Source of the DNA: Melastoma dodecandrum
Taxonomy: Eukaryota; Streptophyta; Magnoliopsida; Myrtales; Melastomataceae
NCBI GenBank assembly: GCA_029817715.1
Contig: JARUPY010000105.1
Span: forward strand, 1 to 64,000
DNA length: 64,000 nucleotides
Direction: 5' to 3'
Below the pieces are notes generated by a model. The model worked only from the letters and a program-made list of their open reading frames with translations, was not told where the DNA came from and made no database searches. The first letter of the stretch is position 1; the number at the start of each line of letters is the position of its first letter. The translations under genes and the position numbers were made by a program. Positions 1-9,195 of this stretch are shown here, in pieces.

Positions 1-786
1 AGCGGATGTCGTCGGCGTGGCCTGGACGCCGGGTAGACTGGCGGCCCATTCGCCACCGCCACCCCGTCCACCAGGATGATGCGCTTGTCGCCCTCCGTCA
101 CCTTGGGCAGGAAGCGCTGCGCCACCCAGGGCTCGCGGAAGGTGGCGGTGAAGAGGTCGAACAGCGAGCCGAAGTTGGGGTCCCGCCGGGCGACCTTGAA
201 GACCGCGGCCCGTCCCCGCCGTTTGGGGGGGGGCCTTAGAGCAGGCGGTCTTCAAAGACGATGTCGCCGATTCTCGTTGCCCGGAAGGGCTCGCATGGCT
301 TCTTTTCTCCCGGTCGCAGCGCATATCAGCCGTTGGGGGGCATGAGCTCGGGGAAAGAGATTCGAGCACGAAGAAGTCTTCCTCGTGGTGTGCTTGCAGC
401 ACAGCCGGCCGTATCGTGTTGAGCGACGAGCGTCTTGGGGTGGACGCGCTCCAAGAGATGGGTCGAGGTGATGTAGGCGAGGTCGAAGGGCGGGTCCTGG
501 CGCAGCAGCACGACGGTGTCCGACCCTCGGCGAGATCGTGACCCAGGCGCGCCTCGCCCAGGGGAGAAATGGTCTCGCGCCGCGTCGCGGGACCGCGAGG
601 GGGCCCGCATACGGCGCGAAGACAGCCGCCGGGCCCTCTGCGACAAGCGGTCTCGGGCGTGTAATAGAAGGAGCTCGTCGATGGCCCAAGTCGCCAGGCT
701 GCGGCCAGCAGCAGGGCGAAGGTCGAATCGCCCGCGATGTTGATGCGGTCGATGGGATCCATCTGGACCGCGACGGTGAGACCCAT
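1..786 (-). pseudogene. gshB: glutathione synthetase, broken and running off the left edge
   Basis: ATP-dependent ligase that adds glycine to gamma-glutamylcysteine, the last step of glutathione synthesis in the cytoplasm. On the minus strand, pieces in different frames line up in order: an N-terminal start near 786 with [18 protein letters not shown], then [11 protein letters not shown] and [11 protein letters not shown], then FPELMPP, then NFGSLFDLFTATFREPWVAQ and RFLPKVTEGDKRIILVDG (about 60-180), all typical of the GshB ATP-grasp fold. At least three frame changes separate them. One lies beside a nine-G run at 225-233, and the central glycine-rich loop is garbled. The C-terminal end is outside the window. 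Whether this is a real pseudogene or poor sequence at a contig end cannot be decided here; the housekeeping role favours error. Confidence 0.85.
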
Positions 787-971
787 GGGTGCAACTCGAA
801 GCTGAATGAAGGCCGGCCCCGCCGCCTCCTTGTGAGGCCCCTCAGGGTCGGCGCTGTTACGGCCGCCGCCCCTGAAGGGCCCTCGCCGGCAACTGTGCCA
901 GAACCCGGGGCCTTTCCGACCAACCCGTTCGGGGACCCCGCCGGCCCGGCCTTCTGCGCCGCGGGTCGCGC

Positions 972-1830
972 TCAGGCGATCAGCCGGTTGTCGCGCGCCG
1001 GTTCCGCCGGCGGCAGGTCGAAAATGCCGAACAAGGCCGGATCGAAACATACGGCGGCCGCCGCTAGGGCGGGAGCGGGGATCCGGGGATCTCCGACACG
1101 CAGCACCCCACAACGGCCCGCCTGTCCCAGCGGATCAAGGCCGTACGCCGCCGCAATGTGCTGCAGGTTCCGGTTGAACGTGGACTACCGACAGCTGCTG
1201 TATCCGTGGTCTCCCGATGGTCGTATACTGGGTGAGCGGCAGGGTCGTAGGCGTTGCCCCTTGGCGGCCTGCCCGGATGACGCCCTCAATGCGCACCTTG
1301 CAATTATTCCGCACAGCAAGGTGTTCCGATGCGCTGATAGGCGGTGCGGCGGCCGACGTTGACGAGCCATTCCTGCAGGACCGCCTCGTCGGCGACGACG
1401 GCCGCCTGCAGGGCGCGCCCGACGGCGGGACACTGGCGCCCGAGCTCGAGCACGGCCTCGCGGGGCACCTGCGCCACCGAGCATGCGTGTCCAGTGGTCC
1501 CGACGGCAACTCTCGTCGAGACCCCGAGGGTGCCGGTCCAGCAGGCCGAAAACAATCGCCGGGGATCAGATAGGGCCGGTGATACTGACGCTGTCCCCCC
1601 CCGGCCCCAGGAGCCGGTAGCGGCAAGGCGAAACCTGCTGAAGCACTACCAGCAAGCGGCATCGCAGGGTTTTACGCCCTCCGCGCACGAGAATCAGTAA
1701 GTCCCGACCCGACCGAACTCGCGTCTGGTGGTCCAGAGCCGCCACGCCGTCGATGGTCCCCCCCCCCCCCGTCCGGCCGGGCAAAAAGGGCCGAAAGCTT
1801 CGAGCTTGCGGCCGAAGTGGCCCGGCATGG
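972..1830 (-). pseudogene. Crp/Fnr-family transcriptional regulator, frameshifted
   Basis: Pieces on the minus strand in three frames follow the order of a Crp/Fnr regulator: a cyclic-nucleotide-binding-like part (CRYRLL, then LIPGDCF), a linker with LQEWLVNVGRRTAYQRI (about 1340-1400), then the winged-helix recognition region LPLTQ...LSVVHV followed in another frame by NRNLQHIAAAYGL (about 1140-1260). The C-terminus ends ARDNRLIA at a stop at 972-974. The signal sensed is unknown; many methylotroph-like alphaproteobacteria carry several such paralogues. A 13-C run at 1758-1770 lies in the N-terminal part and probably marks one error. Identity as a Crp/Fnr protein is firm, the exact start is not. 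Confidence 0.7.
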
Positions 1831-2024
1831 AACGATCTTGCATTGCCCACTCCCTACGCTCTGACGCTCGGCAGCCATCGCTTCACGACAACAAATCAGT
1901 ATGGTCTTCTGCTTTTGTCTGATCTTGATCCATCCTGTATTTTTATTTAGAGTACGAGACCCGCGGCGGATGTCGGCCGGACGGGCCGAGATCCGGTCGA
2001 TCCTCCCGGGCCGCAAGGAACGCC

Positions 2025-2786
2025 ATGCCGCCGATCGATCAATCGACCTGCCGCAACAGGCTCCTGGCGGCGATGACGCGGGCGGATTTCGCGCGGCTCC
2101 CGCTCGAACCGGTGCGGCTCGCGCCGCGCCAGGTGCTGTATGACGACCCTCCCACATCCCCGGCCGCCCACGTCCGTCCACGTTCGTCTCGATCCGCGGC
2201 CCTTCGCCTCGATGGCGACCGGGGCATCCCGCGGCCAGGTCGAGGTCGGCATGGTGGGGCGCGAAGGCCTGGCCTGCGCGGTCCCCATCCTGCTCCGCGC
2301 CGACCGCGGCCCCTTCTCGTGCGTCGTGCAACTGGCAGGCGACGGCTACCGCGTCCCCGCGCCCGACCTCCTCGAAGCCGTCGCGGCGAGCGAGGATCTG
2401 CAGGCGTTGCTGCTGCGCTACGTCCATTCCTTCCTCGTCCAGAGCGCCTCTACGCTCGTCAGCAGCACCGGATCCACCATCGCGGTGCGGCTGGCCCGCT
2501 GGCTGCTGATGTGCCACGACCGCGCCGACGGCGACGACGTGAACGTCACCCACGAGGCCCTGTCGACCCGTGCTGTTGGCGGTATCCGGCGCCAGGTGAT
2601 CACGAGGACGCGGTCCATGTTTCTCGAAGAGGCATCAGCTAGATCAAAGGCGACGCCGCGGCCTGGATCATGGTGCTGCGAACCCGGCCGGGGCTGAGGG
2701 CCCTGGCGGACCGCAGCTACGGCGATGCCGAGGCCGAATACGAGCGCCTCCTGGCGCGCCGGGACGATCACGACCTCCCTCCCTGA
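2025..2786 (+). pseudogene. second Crp/Fnr-family transcriptional regulator, frameshifted
   Basis: The N-terminus (from 2025) reads ADFARLPLEPVRLAPRQVLY. The sensor domain continues in another frame with GQVEVGMVGREGLACAVPIL and RYVHSFLVQSASTL, then RLARWLLMCHDRADGDDVNV and THEAL, which begin the DNA-binding domain. The recognition helix (about 2565-2640) is scrambled by frame changes. The end resumes as WIMVLRTRPGLRALADRSYG and stops at 2784-2786. This is the common alphaproteobacterial Crp/Fnr type with a poorly conserved cyclic-nucleotide site; its effector is unknown. It converges with the response regulator on the other strand and overlaps it by 19 bases. Confidence 0.75.
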
Positions 2787-3180
2787 CCGGAGGTCGATCC
2801 GCTCGGCAGGGCCGCCGTCACGGCGGCCAGCAGGGTGGGAATGTCCCCGAGCCGGCTTCTCCCATCGCAGGGAACGTCTGTCGAGTTTCCAGTCGGCGCT
2901 TCGGACGCGGCATAGCCACAGTTGAAACCACGTATCTGGGATCCCGCGCGCGGCGACATTTCGCGCGCCAGCGCCGTGCAGGGGCCGGTCACCGCCAGAA
3001 ATCGACGTCCAGCACCACGACATCCGGCCGGGCCGTCGCCAGCAGCGCCGACGCGGTCTCGGGAGACGCCACCCAGTGCACCGCGAAGCCCGCCCGGCTC
3101 AGCGCGTCTTCGAGGTCCATCCCGACGAGGATCTCGTCCTCGACGATCAAACAATGCGGGTTCGACGGTCCTGTCCACAT
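2768..3180 (-). pseudogene. single-domain response regulator receiver protein, frameshifted
   Basis: From an ATG at 3180 the protein has the receiver-domain acidic start CLIVEDEILVGMDLEDAL and the phosphoacceptor strand PDVVVLDVDF (first Asp of LDVDF expected to be the phosphorylated residue). After a frame change near 2990 it continues ALAREM...GYAASEAPTG and ends LLAAVTAALPSG, matching the alpha4-alpha5 part of a receiver. No output domain follows, so it would act by protein contact in a two-component relay. It lies next to Crp-type regulators, a setting often linked to stress signalling, but that is inference. Confidence 0.72.
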
Positions 3181-3232
3181 CGCGACACCTTTTTTCTGCA
3201 CTCCGGTCTCGCTTGCCGATGAGACTGTTCAC

Positions 3233-4070
3233 CTATGCGTCTAGAGCTGTCGAGCTATTTCAGACCAGGACTGCGGCTTGGTCCGATCGCGTACAAAGGT
3301 CGCAGGCTGAAAGCTTGCTTTTATGCCGTATAGAGAGTAAGCGCAACCAATATATGACGTTATCATTTGTAATTAATATTTGTTTCGGTCATTCCGGTTT
3401 CCTTGTGCTGTCGAGGCGCGGTGCTGAGCCGACGAGGCCCGCGCTGCGGCCGACCCGGCGAGCCTCGCGGATGACCGGCTCGGCCTCCGGTTGTCCGCTC
3501 ATCGCCCCACGCGAGGATGAGCGCGCCCCGATCGGCCGGAGGCGGGCCGGCGTGGATCCGCCGGGGGCGGAAGCGCCTCAGGTCCGGGCCGGGAGCGCCA
3601 CGAGGCCGCGGCTCGTCCAGATCGGGGACCCGACCCGACCCTGCGGAGGTCTTTCGGCCCGACCTTCCATGCCCGTCCGCACCGGCGCGGGTAGAAGGGA
3701 CCGGGCGTGCGGGAAACGCGTCCGGGATCGGGCCGCCCGGCCGCACCTTAGCGCGGTCCTGCGGCATCCAATCGGGCACCTCGACGCGGAGGATGGTCCG
3801 CGCGCGCCCATCTCGCACACTGCACACCCATGCGCTATCGCACCATGGACGGGGGGGAGCCGCCGCACGTGAACCACGACACCACAGCCCCGTGCCGCGA
3901 CGGGTCCGCGCCGCATCCTCACCGGACCGGCCGAGCAACCCGGCCGGCAACCGCCGCGAGGGGCTGATTCGAGACCAACGCCCAACGCATCACCGCCGCC
4001 GGACCCGACGCGGCGCACCTGTCGCGCAATGGGCCTCAAACGGCCGGTGATCGAACCGCGGGTTTCCTCG
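3233..4070. other. gene-poor stretch with an A+T-rich patch
   Basis: No convincing gene. About 3290-3400 is markedly A+T-rich for this genome (for example GTAATTAATATTTG near 3370) and could hold promoters for the leftward response regulator. From 3400 to 4070 the G+C is high, and open frames on both strands lack family motifs and ribosome sites. A short frame from 3831 to 3974 could be the lost N-terminus of the gluconate dehydrogenase subunit that follows, but it shows no recognisable motif. Confidence 0.4.
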
Positions 4071-4561
4071 ATGTTTGCGCAAATTCGCGCTCCTCGGCGC
4101 CGTCTGCGACAGGCCTGCTCTGCCAGGCGCCCGAGGCGCGCCTCGTCGACGTGCCCGGCGTCATCGACGAGCGCCTCGCCGCGGGCGCGACCGACGGCTG
4201 GCGCTACGACGCCCTGCCCGACGACGGCAGCGCCATGAAACGCGGCCTCGCCGGCATCGACGAGACCGCGCGACGGCTCGCCGGGGCGGGTTTCCTCGAG
4301 CTCGGGGCGGCCGACCGGGACCGCGTCGTCGCGGCCGTGGCCGCCGGCGAGCCGCCCGGCGAGACCTGGCGGGACCTGCCGGCGCGGCGGTTCTTCGAGG
4401 ACCTGCTGGCCGCCGCCACGGAGGCCTTCTACGCCCATCCCCTCGCGCAGGACGAGATCGGTTACGTGGGTTACGCGGATGCCCGGGGCTGGCAGGCGAT
4501 CGGCCTCGGCGAGCGCGAGCCCCGCGAACCCCAACCGCTCGACGCCGGGGACGCGCCGTGA
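4071..4561 (+). CDS. gluconate 2-dehydrogenase subunit 3 family protein, frameshifted near its start
   Basis: The body in the frame ending at 4561 reads DVPGVIDERLAAGATDGWRY, then RRLAGAGFLELGAADRD, FFEDLLAAATEAFYAHPLAQ and DEIGYVGYADARGWQAIGLG. This is the pattern of subunit 3 of membrane-bound gluconate/sugar dehydrogenases, a small subunit that accompanies the flavoprotein. The start (FAQIR, LLGAVCDR) is in a different frame, so a base is missing or extra near 4115. The family often has a Tat signal, which is not visible here. Its stop overlaps the GTG start of the GMC oxidoreductase (GTGA), indicating translational coupling and a two-subunit enzyme. Confidence 0.75.
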
Positions 4562-6174
4562 GCCGCGCCCCCTTCGCGCCCGGCGACGCCATCGACGCCG
4601 TGGTGATCGGCACGGGCGCGGGCGGCGCGCCGCTTCTGGCGCGGCTCGCCGCCGCCGGCCTCGACGTCGTGGCATTGGAGGCCGGCCGGGCGCTCGATCC
4701 CGCGCGCCGACACTATCGCCCGCGTCGAGAGACGGCCCATAGTACTTCCTGTTCTGGAGAAACGACGAGCGCCACAGCCGCCGGGCAAGGACCGCCCCCC
4801 CCCCGTCGCCTTCGGGCGCAACAATTCCGGCACGGGCGTCGGCGGCTCGACCCTGCACTACACCGCCTATATGGTGCGGCCGCAGCCCGCCGACCTCAGG
4901 CTCAGGACCGAGTTCGGCGTCGCCGAGGACTGGCCCTTCGACTATGCCGCGCTGGAACCCTATTTACGGACCGACGGGTCGAGGTCCACGATCGGCGTGT
5001 CGGGCCCCTCTCCCTCGCCCAATCCCCTGGGGCCCGCCCCCGTCACCCCCTCCCCGCTGAGGCCCCTGCCGCTCAACGGCGCCGCCGAGCTCATGCGGCG
5101 CGGCTGCGACGCGCTCGGCATCCGCACCTCGCCGGCCGCCAACGCGGCCCTGTCGGGCTCCTATGTCACGGACGGGAACGTTTTCCGCCCGGCCTGCCAC
5201 AATTGCGGCTTCTGCCAGGCGGGCTGCGCTTCGGGCGCCAAGGGCTCCGCCGACGTCACCTGGGGCTGCCGCTTCGCCCCACCCGCGGAGCCGGATGCCG
5301 AGAATTCCCCCCGTGCCCGAGTGCTACGCGACGGGGTCGATCGAAGGGGGACGCCGCGGGGCGCATTCACCACCGCCGTGGTGTACCGCACGCCGGCCGG
5401 GGAGGAGCGGCCAGCGGCTGCCGCGCCGTCTTCTTCCTCGCCGCGGGTGCCGTCGAGACGCCGCGCCTTCTGCTCATGAACGGCCTCGCCAACGCCAGCG
5501 GCGAGGTCGGCCGCAACTTCATGGCCCATACGGGCATCCAGGTGTGGGGCCAGTTCGACGACTTCGTGCGGCCCTACAAGGGCATCCCGGGCGGGCTCAT
5601 CTCCGAGGACACGCACCGTCCCGCCGACGCGGATTTCGCCGGCGGCTACCTGCTCCAGTCCATCGGCGTCATGCCCGTCACCTACGCGTCGCAGGTGGCG
5701 CGCGGGCGCGGGCTCTGGGGCCCGGCGCTCAGGGCCCACATGCGCGGCTACAACAACACGGCCGGCATCAACATCCTGGGGGACTGCCTGCCCTACCGGC
5801 ACAATTACCTCGAACTGTCGGACGAGCGCGACGCCCGGGATCTGCCGAAACCGCGCATCCACTTCACCATGGGCGAGAACGAGCGGCGCATGACGGACCA
5901 TGCCGACCGGCTGATGCGGCGCATCTGGGAGGCGGCGGGCGCGCGCGACATCTGGTCCTTCCCGCGCAACGCCCACATCATCGGCACGGCCCGGATGGGG
6001 ACGGACCCCGGGCGCTCCGTCGTCGACCCGGACGGCAGGGCGCACGACGTGCCGAACCTCTACATCTCGGACAATTCCACCTGGCCGAGCGCGCTCGGCG
6101 CCAACCCGGCCCTGACCATCATGGCGCTGGCGCTGCGGACCGCCGACCGATTCCTCGCCAAACGCGGAGCGTGA
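4558..6174 (+). CDS. GMC-family FAD oxidoreductase (gluconate/sugar dehydrogenase large subunit type), frameshifted
   Basis: Flavoprotein that oxidises a sugar or polyol hydroxyl, probably on the periplasmic side with subunit 3. Seen: the FAD dinucleotide-binding motif IGTGAGGAPLLARLAAAGL near residue 20, the FAD-loop GRNNSGTGVGGSTLHY (about 4815-4860), a cysteine cluster NCGFCQAGCASG, and the GMC C-terminal block HIIGTARMGTDP ... NPALTIMALALR before the stop at 6172-6174. The frame changes at about 4735, again at the ten-C run 4795-4804, and at about 5430. The GTG start at 4558 overlaps the upstream stop. The C-terminal 245 residues are intact. The substrate cannot be read from sequence; the GH1 gene downstream suggests a glycoside-derived sugar. 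Confidence 0.85.
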   Translation: MSRAPFAPGDAIDAVVIGTGAGGAPLLARLAAAGLDVVALEAGRALDPARRHYRPRRETAHSTSCSGETTSATAAGQGPPPPRRLRAQQFRHGRRRLDPALHRLYGAAAARRPQAQDRVRRRRGLALRLCRAGTLFTDRRVEVHDRRVGPLSLAQSPGARPRHPLPAEAPAAQRRRRAHAARLRRARHPHLAGRQRGPVGLLCHGRERFPPGLPQLRLLPGGLRFGRQGLRRRHLGLPLRPTRGAGCREFPPCPSATRRGRSKGDAAGRIHHRRGVPHAGRGGAASGCRAVFFLAAGAVETPRLLLMNGLANASGEVGRNFMAHTGIQVWGQFDDFVRPYKGIPGGLISEDTHRPADADFAGGYLLQSIGVMPVTYASQVARGRGLWGPALRAHMRGYNNTAGINILGDCLPYRHNYLELSDERDARDLPKPRIHFTMGENERRMTDHADRLMRRIWEAAGARDIWSFPRNAHIIGTARMGTDPGRSVVDPDGRAHDVPNLYISDNSTWPSALGANPALTIMALALRTADRFLAKRGA

Positions 6175-6180
6175 CGGCCA

Positions 6181-7661
6181 TGAAGAGCTTCCTCGACAAG
6201 CTGCAGGACCTCAAGGGCGGCGGCCGGCCGGACGACCTCGCGGAGCGCGAAGGCGCCTTCATGTTCGCCACCGGCATCGAATGCTCCTACCCCAAGGTCG
6301 ACGGCGGCCGGCTGCGCCGCGACCTCCTGGCCGAATGCGGCCATTACGACCGCTGGCGCGAGGACCTCGACCTCGTCAAGGGGAAGGCCTTCGCTTCCTG
6401 CGCTACGGCCCTGCTGCCCAGACCACCGCTCGTCCATCACGGGCCGGTCCGCTAACGACTGGAAGCTTCGTCCGACGCGGGACATGTGGGGGCATTAAGG
6501 ATCGGGTCATCGAGTCCGAGATCCTCGACCTTCTCCATTTCGGCGTGCCGGACTGGCTCGGCAATTTCCAGAACCCGGACCTGCCGGCGCATTTCGCCGA
6601 ATATGCCGAGGCGGTCGCCAGGCGCTACCCCTGGGTCAAGCACTGGACGCCCGTCAACGAGATCTACGTGGCGGCCCGCGTCAGCGCCAAGGACGGTTTC
6701 TGGAACTAAACAGCTCAACTGAGGACGACACCGAGCGCCTTCCGTCCACCACAACGCGCTGAAACCACCCCTCGAGAGCGGCGAGCCTGCTGCGCCGGTG
6801 CGCTCCATCCTGCCTGTCTGCCACCGGCCCCTCCAGCACGCAACCCCTCTTATCTCACTTACTCGCAATACTCCTGACATTGAGGCGAATAGAGCGCGGC
6901 GGAATATTTCCAACGAGCTTCTCATAAAAATAGGACGACTTCACCTATCATTCCGAGCCGCGAGAACCTCATCGCCAAAGGCCATTGCGCTATTCGTCTC
7001 GCTCGACCTCCTCTACGGCCGGCCGCCCGACGCCGAGATTCTTCCGACTTATTACCGTCGCCGAGATAACGGGCTGACAGAAGGGCGAGTTCGACCTGGT
7101 TCATGGCTTTCGAACGCCCCCTCGGCCACCCAGGTGCTCGGCACTCGACCTATTACGGAGCACGCAACGACGCGAGCTTCCTGAAGCCGTGACGGTCGGG
7201 CCGGAATCATCCTCTCGCCGAGGACGTGCTCGGTTTGAGGAGCGATACCAAGCTGGCCACCGGCAATTAATTAACCGGGCGCTACCGCAAGCCCCTCATG
7301 CATACCGAGACCAACGTCTTCGACAGGGAGGCGGCGCCGGCCTGGCTGTGGAAGCAATGGATCAACGTGCTGCGCCTGCGCGGCGACGGCATCCCGGTAA
7401 TTATTCTTCTGGGGCTTCACCTGGTATTTCGTCGCTTGATCGACCAGATCGACTGGGACCACCAGCGGATGCTGCGCGAGAAGAAACGAGCCGCCCGGTG
7501 AACTGCGGCCGTTGCCGTCTTTCGACCGCGACCGCAGGCCCAATCCGGTGGCGAAGGACTATCGCGAGCTCCTCTCCGAATATGGCGGGATCGGTCCCGT
7601 GGTCCATGCGGGCTTCCTGGCGCCGGCCGAGGTGCCGGCCGGGCCGCGGCCGGAGCTGTGA
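6181..7661 (+). pseudogene. glycoside hydrolase family 1 protein, badly frameshifted
   Basis: A beta-glycosidase-type GH1 reading frame survives in at least five pieces. These are MKSFLDKLQDLKGGG and FMFATGIECSYPKVDGGRLR (6181-6400), FRFLRYG-like residues, HFGVPDWLGNFQNPDLPAHF and KHWTPVNEIYVAARVSA (6530-6700, with the acid/base Glu of the NE motif), SLDLLYGRPPDAEI (about 6990-7040), and HTETNVFDREAAPAWLWKQW (7300-7360, with the nucleophile Glu of TETN). It ends ELLSEYGGIGPVVHAG and stops at 7659-7661. Between 6710 and 6990 no family sequence is recognisable. The gene starts 6 bases after the GMC stop, so the three genes form a probable operon for release and oxidation of a sugar. Confidence 0.8.
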
Positions 7662-7724
7662 GGGCCCCCCGCCCGGGAACGGCCCATCCCGGCACGCAGC
7701 GGCGGTGGCGCACCGGGGCTGGAT

Positions 7725-9180
7725 CGCTTTCACTGAGGTTCGGCGATGACGGCGAGTGAGAGCCTGGGGAGGTCTCTCTCGTCGTCCTTTTCCCGCCGTT
7801 CATGGGGCGAGGCGGCGCTGAGCGTCCGTGGCCATCCAGCACGCCGAGGCTCCGCAGAGGGCCCGCCGCGGGGGGCATCCCCGGCCCGCGCGGAGCGATG
7901 GCGCACCGAGGGCTGGATCGCGTCGCTTCGACTCGCGATGTCACGGCGGAGAGCCTCAGGAGCGTGCGCTCTCGTCGTCCTATTATTCCGCCGTCATGGC
8001 GAGGCGCCGCGAGCGCCCCAGTGGCCCATGCCAGCACGGCCAGGCATCCGTGCAGAGGCCCGCCCGCGGGGACGGGCCTCACCCCGTGCCCGCGCGGTGG
8101 GCGCACCGGGGCTGGATATCGCTTCAACACATCTGCGTTCGCGCATGAACGGCGGAGAGCCCACTGGGGGCGCTCTCGTCGTCCTTTTCCGCCGTCATGG
8201 CGAGGCGCGCGCGAGCGCCGTGGCCATCCAGCACGCCGGTTCCGGAGGGAGGCCCGCCGCGGGGCGGCCTCCCGGCCCCGCGCGGTGGCGCACCCGGCTG
8301 GATCGCGTCGCTTATCGCTGCACGCGATGGAACGGCGGAGGAGCCTGGGGGCGCTCTCGTCGTCCTTTTCCGCCGTCATGGGCGAGGCGCGCGAGCGACC
8401 GGTGGCCATACCAGAGCACCGCCGGCTACCGTCAGAGGCCCGCCGCGGGGGGCATCCCGGCCCGCGCGGGTGGCGCACCGGGCCTGGATCGCGTCCCGCT
8501 TCGCTCGCGATGACGGCGGAGAGGTCTCCGGAGGCCATGTCCGCGCTCTCCGCCGTCATGGCGAGGCGCGCGAGCGCCGTGGCCATCCAGCACGCCGGCT
8601 CCGCAGAGGCCCGCCGCGGGGCGGCCTCCCGGCCCGCGCGGGTGGCGCACCGGGCTGGATCGCGTCGCTTCGCTCGCGATGACGGCGGAGAGCCTGGTGG
8701 CGCTCTCGTCGTCATTTTCCGCCGTCATGGCGAGGCGCGGGAGCGCCGTGGCCATCCAGCACGCCGGTTCCGGAGCGGCCCGCCGCGGGGCGGCATCCCG
8801 GCCCGCGCGGTGGCGCACCGGGACTGGATCGCTTCGCTCTGCTCGCGATGACGCGGAGGGTCCAGGGACTATCCCGCCGCCCGTCCCGCCGTCATGGCGA
8901 GGCGCGGGAGCGCCGTGGCCATCCAGCACGCCGGTTCCGGAGCGGCCCACCGCGGGGCGGCATCCCGGCCCGGGCCGAGGCTCACCGGGGCTGGATCGCT
9001 TCACTGCGTTCGCGATGACGGCGGAGAGGTCTCCGGAGGCCATGTCCGCGCTCTCCCCCGTCATGGCGAGGCGCAACGAGCGCCGTGGCCATCCAGCACG
9101 CCGGTTCCGGAGAGGCCCGCGCGGTGGCGCAGCGGGGCTGGACCGCTTCACTGCGTTCGCGATGACGGCTCGAAGAGAAG
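7725..9180. repeat. array of about eight ~180-bp palindromic repeat units
   Basis: A recurrent unit contains GCCGTCATGGCGAGGCGCG, then GGCCATCCAGCACGCCGG, a G+C-rich middle with CCCGCCGCGGGG, then GGCTGGATCGC, GCTTCGCTCGCGATGACGGC and GGAGAG. CATGG(CGAGG) landmarks fall at 7801, 7995, 8196, 8378, 8558, 8726, 8893 and 9062, so spacing falls from about 200 to 168. The outer parts of each unit are inverted copies (GTCATGGCGAG...CATCCAG against CTGGATCG...CGATGAC) and can fold into a long hairpin. Open frames through the array are repeat translations, not genes. It separates the rightward GH1 gene from the leftward exporter, whose 3' ends meet here. Confidence 0.9.
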
Positions 9181-9195
9181 CGCGGTGCGACGCTG

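Noticed and set aside
3363..3950. A 195-residue minus-strand frame upstream of the sugar operon
   Set aside because: No recognisable domain, rare start context and partly in the A+T-rich patch; likely chance.
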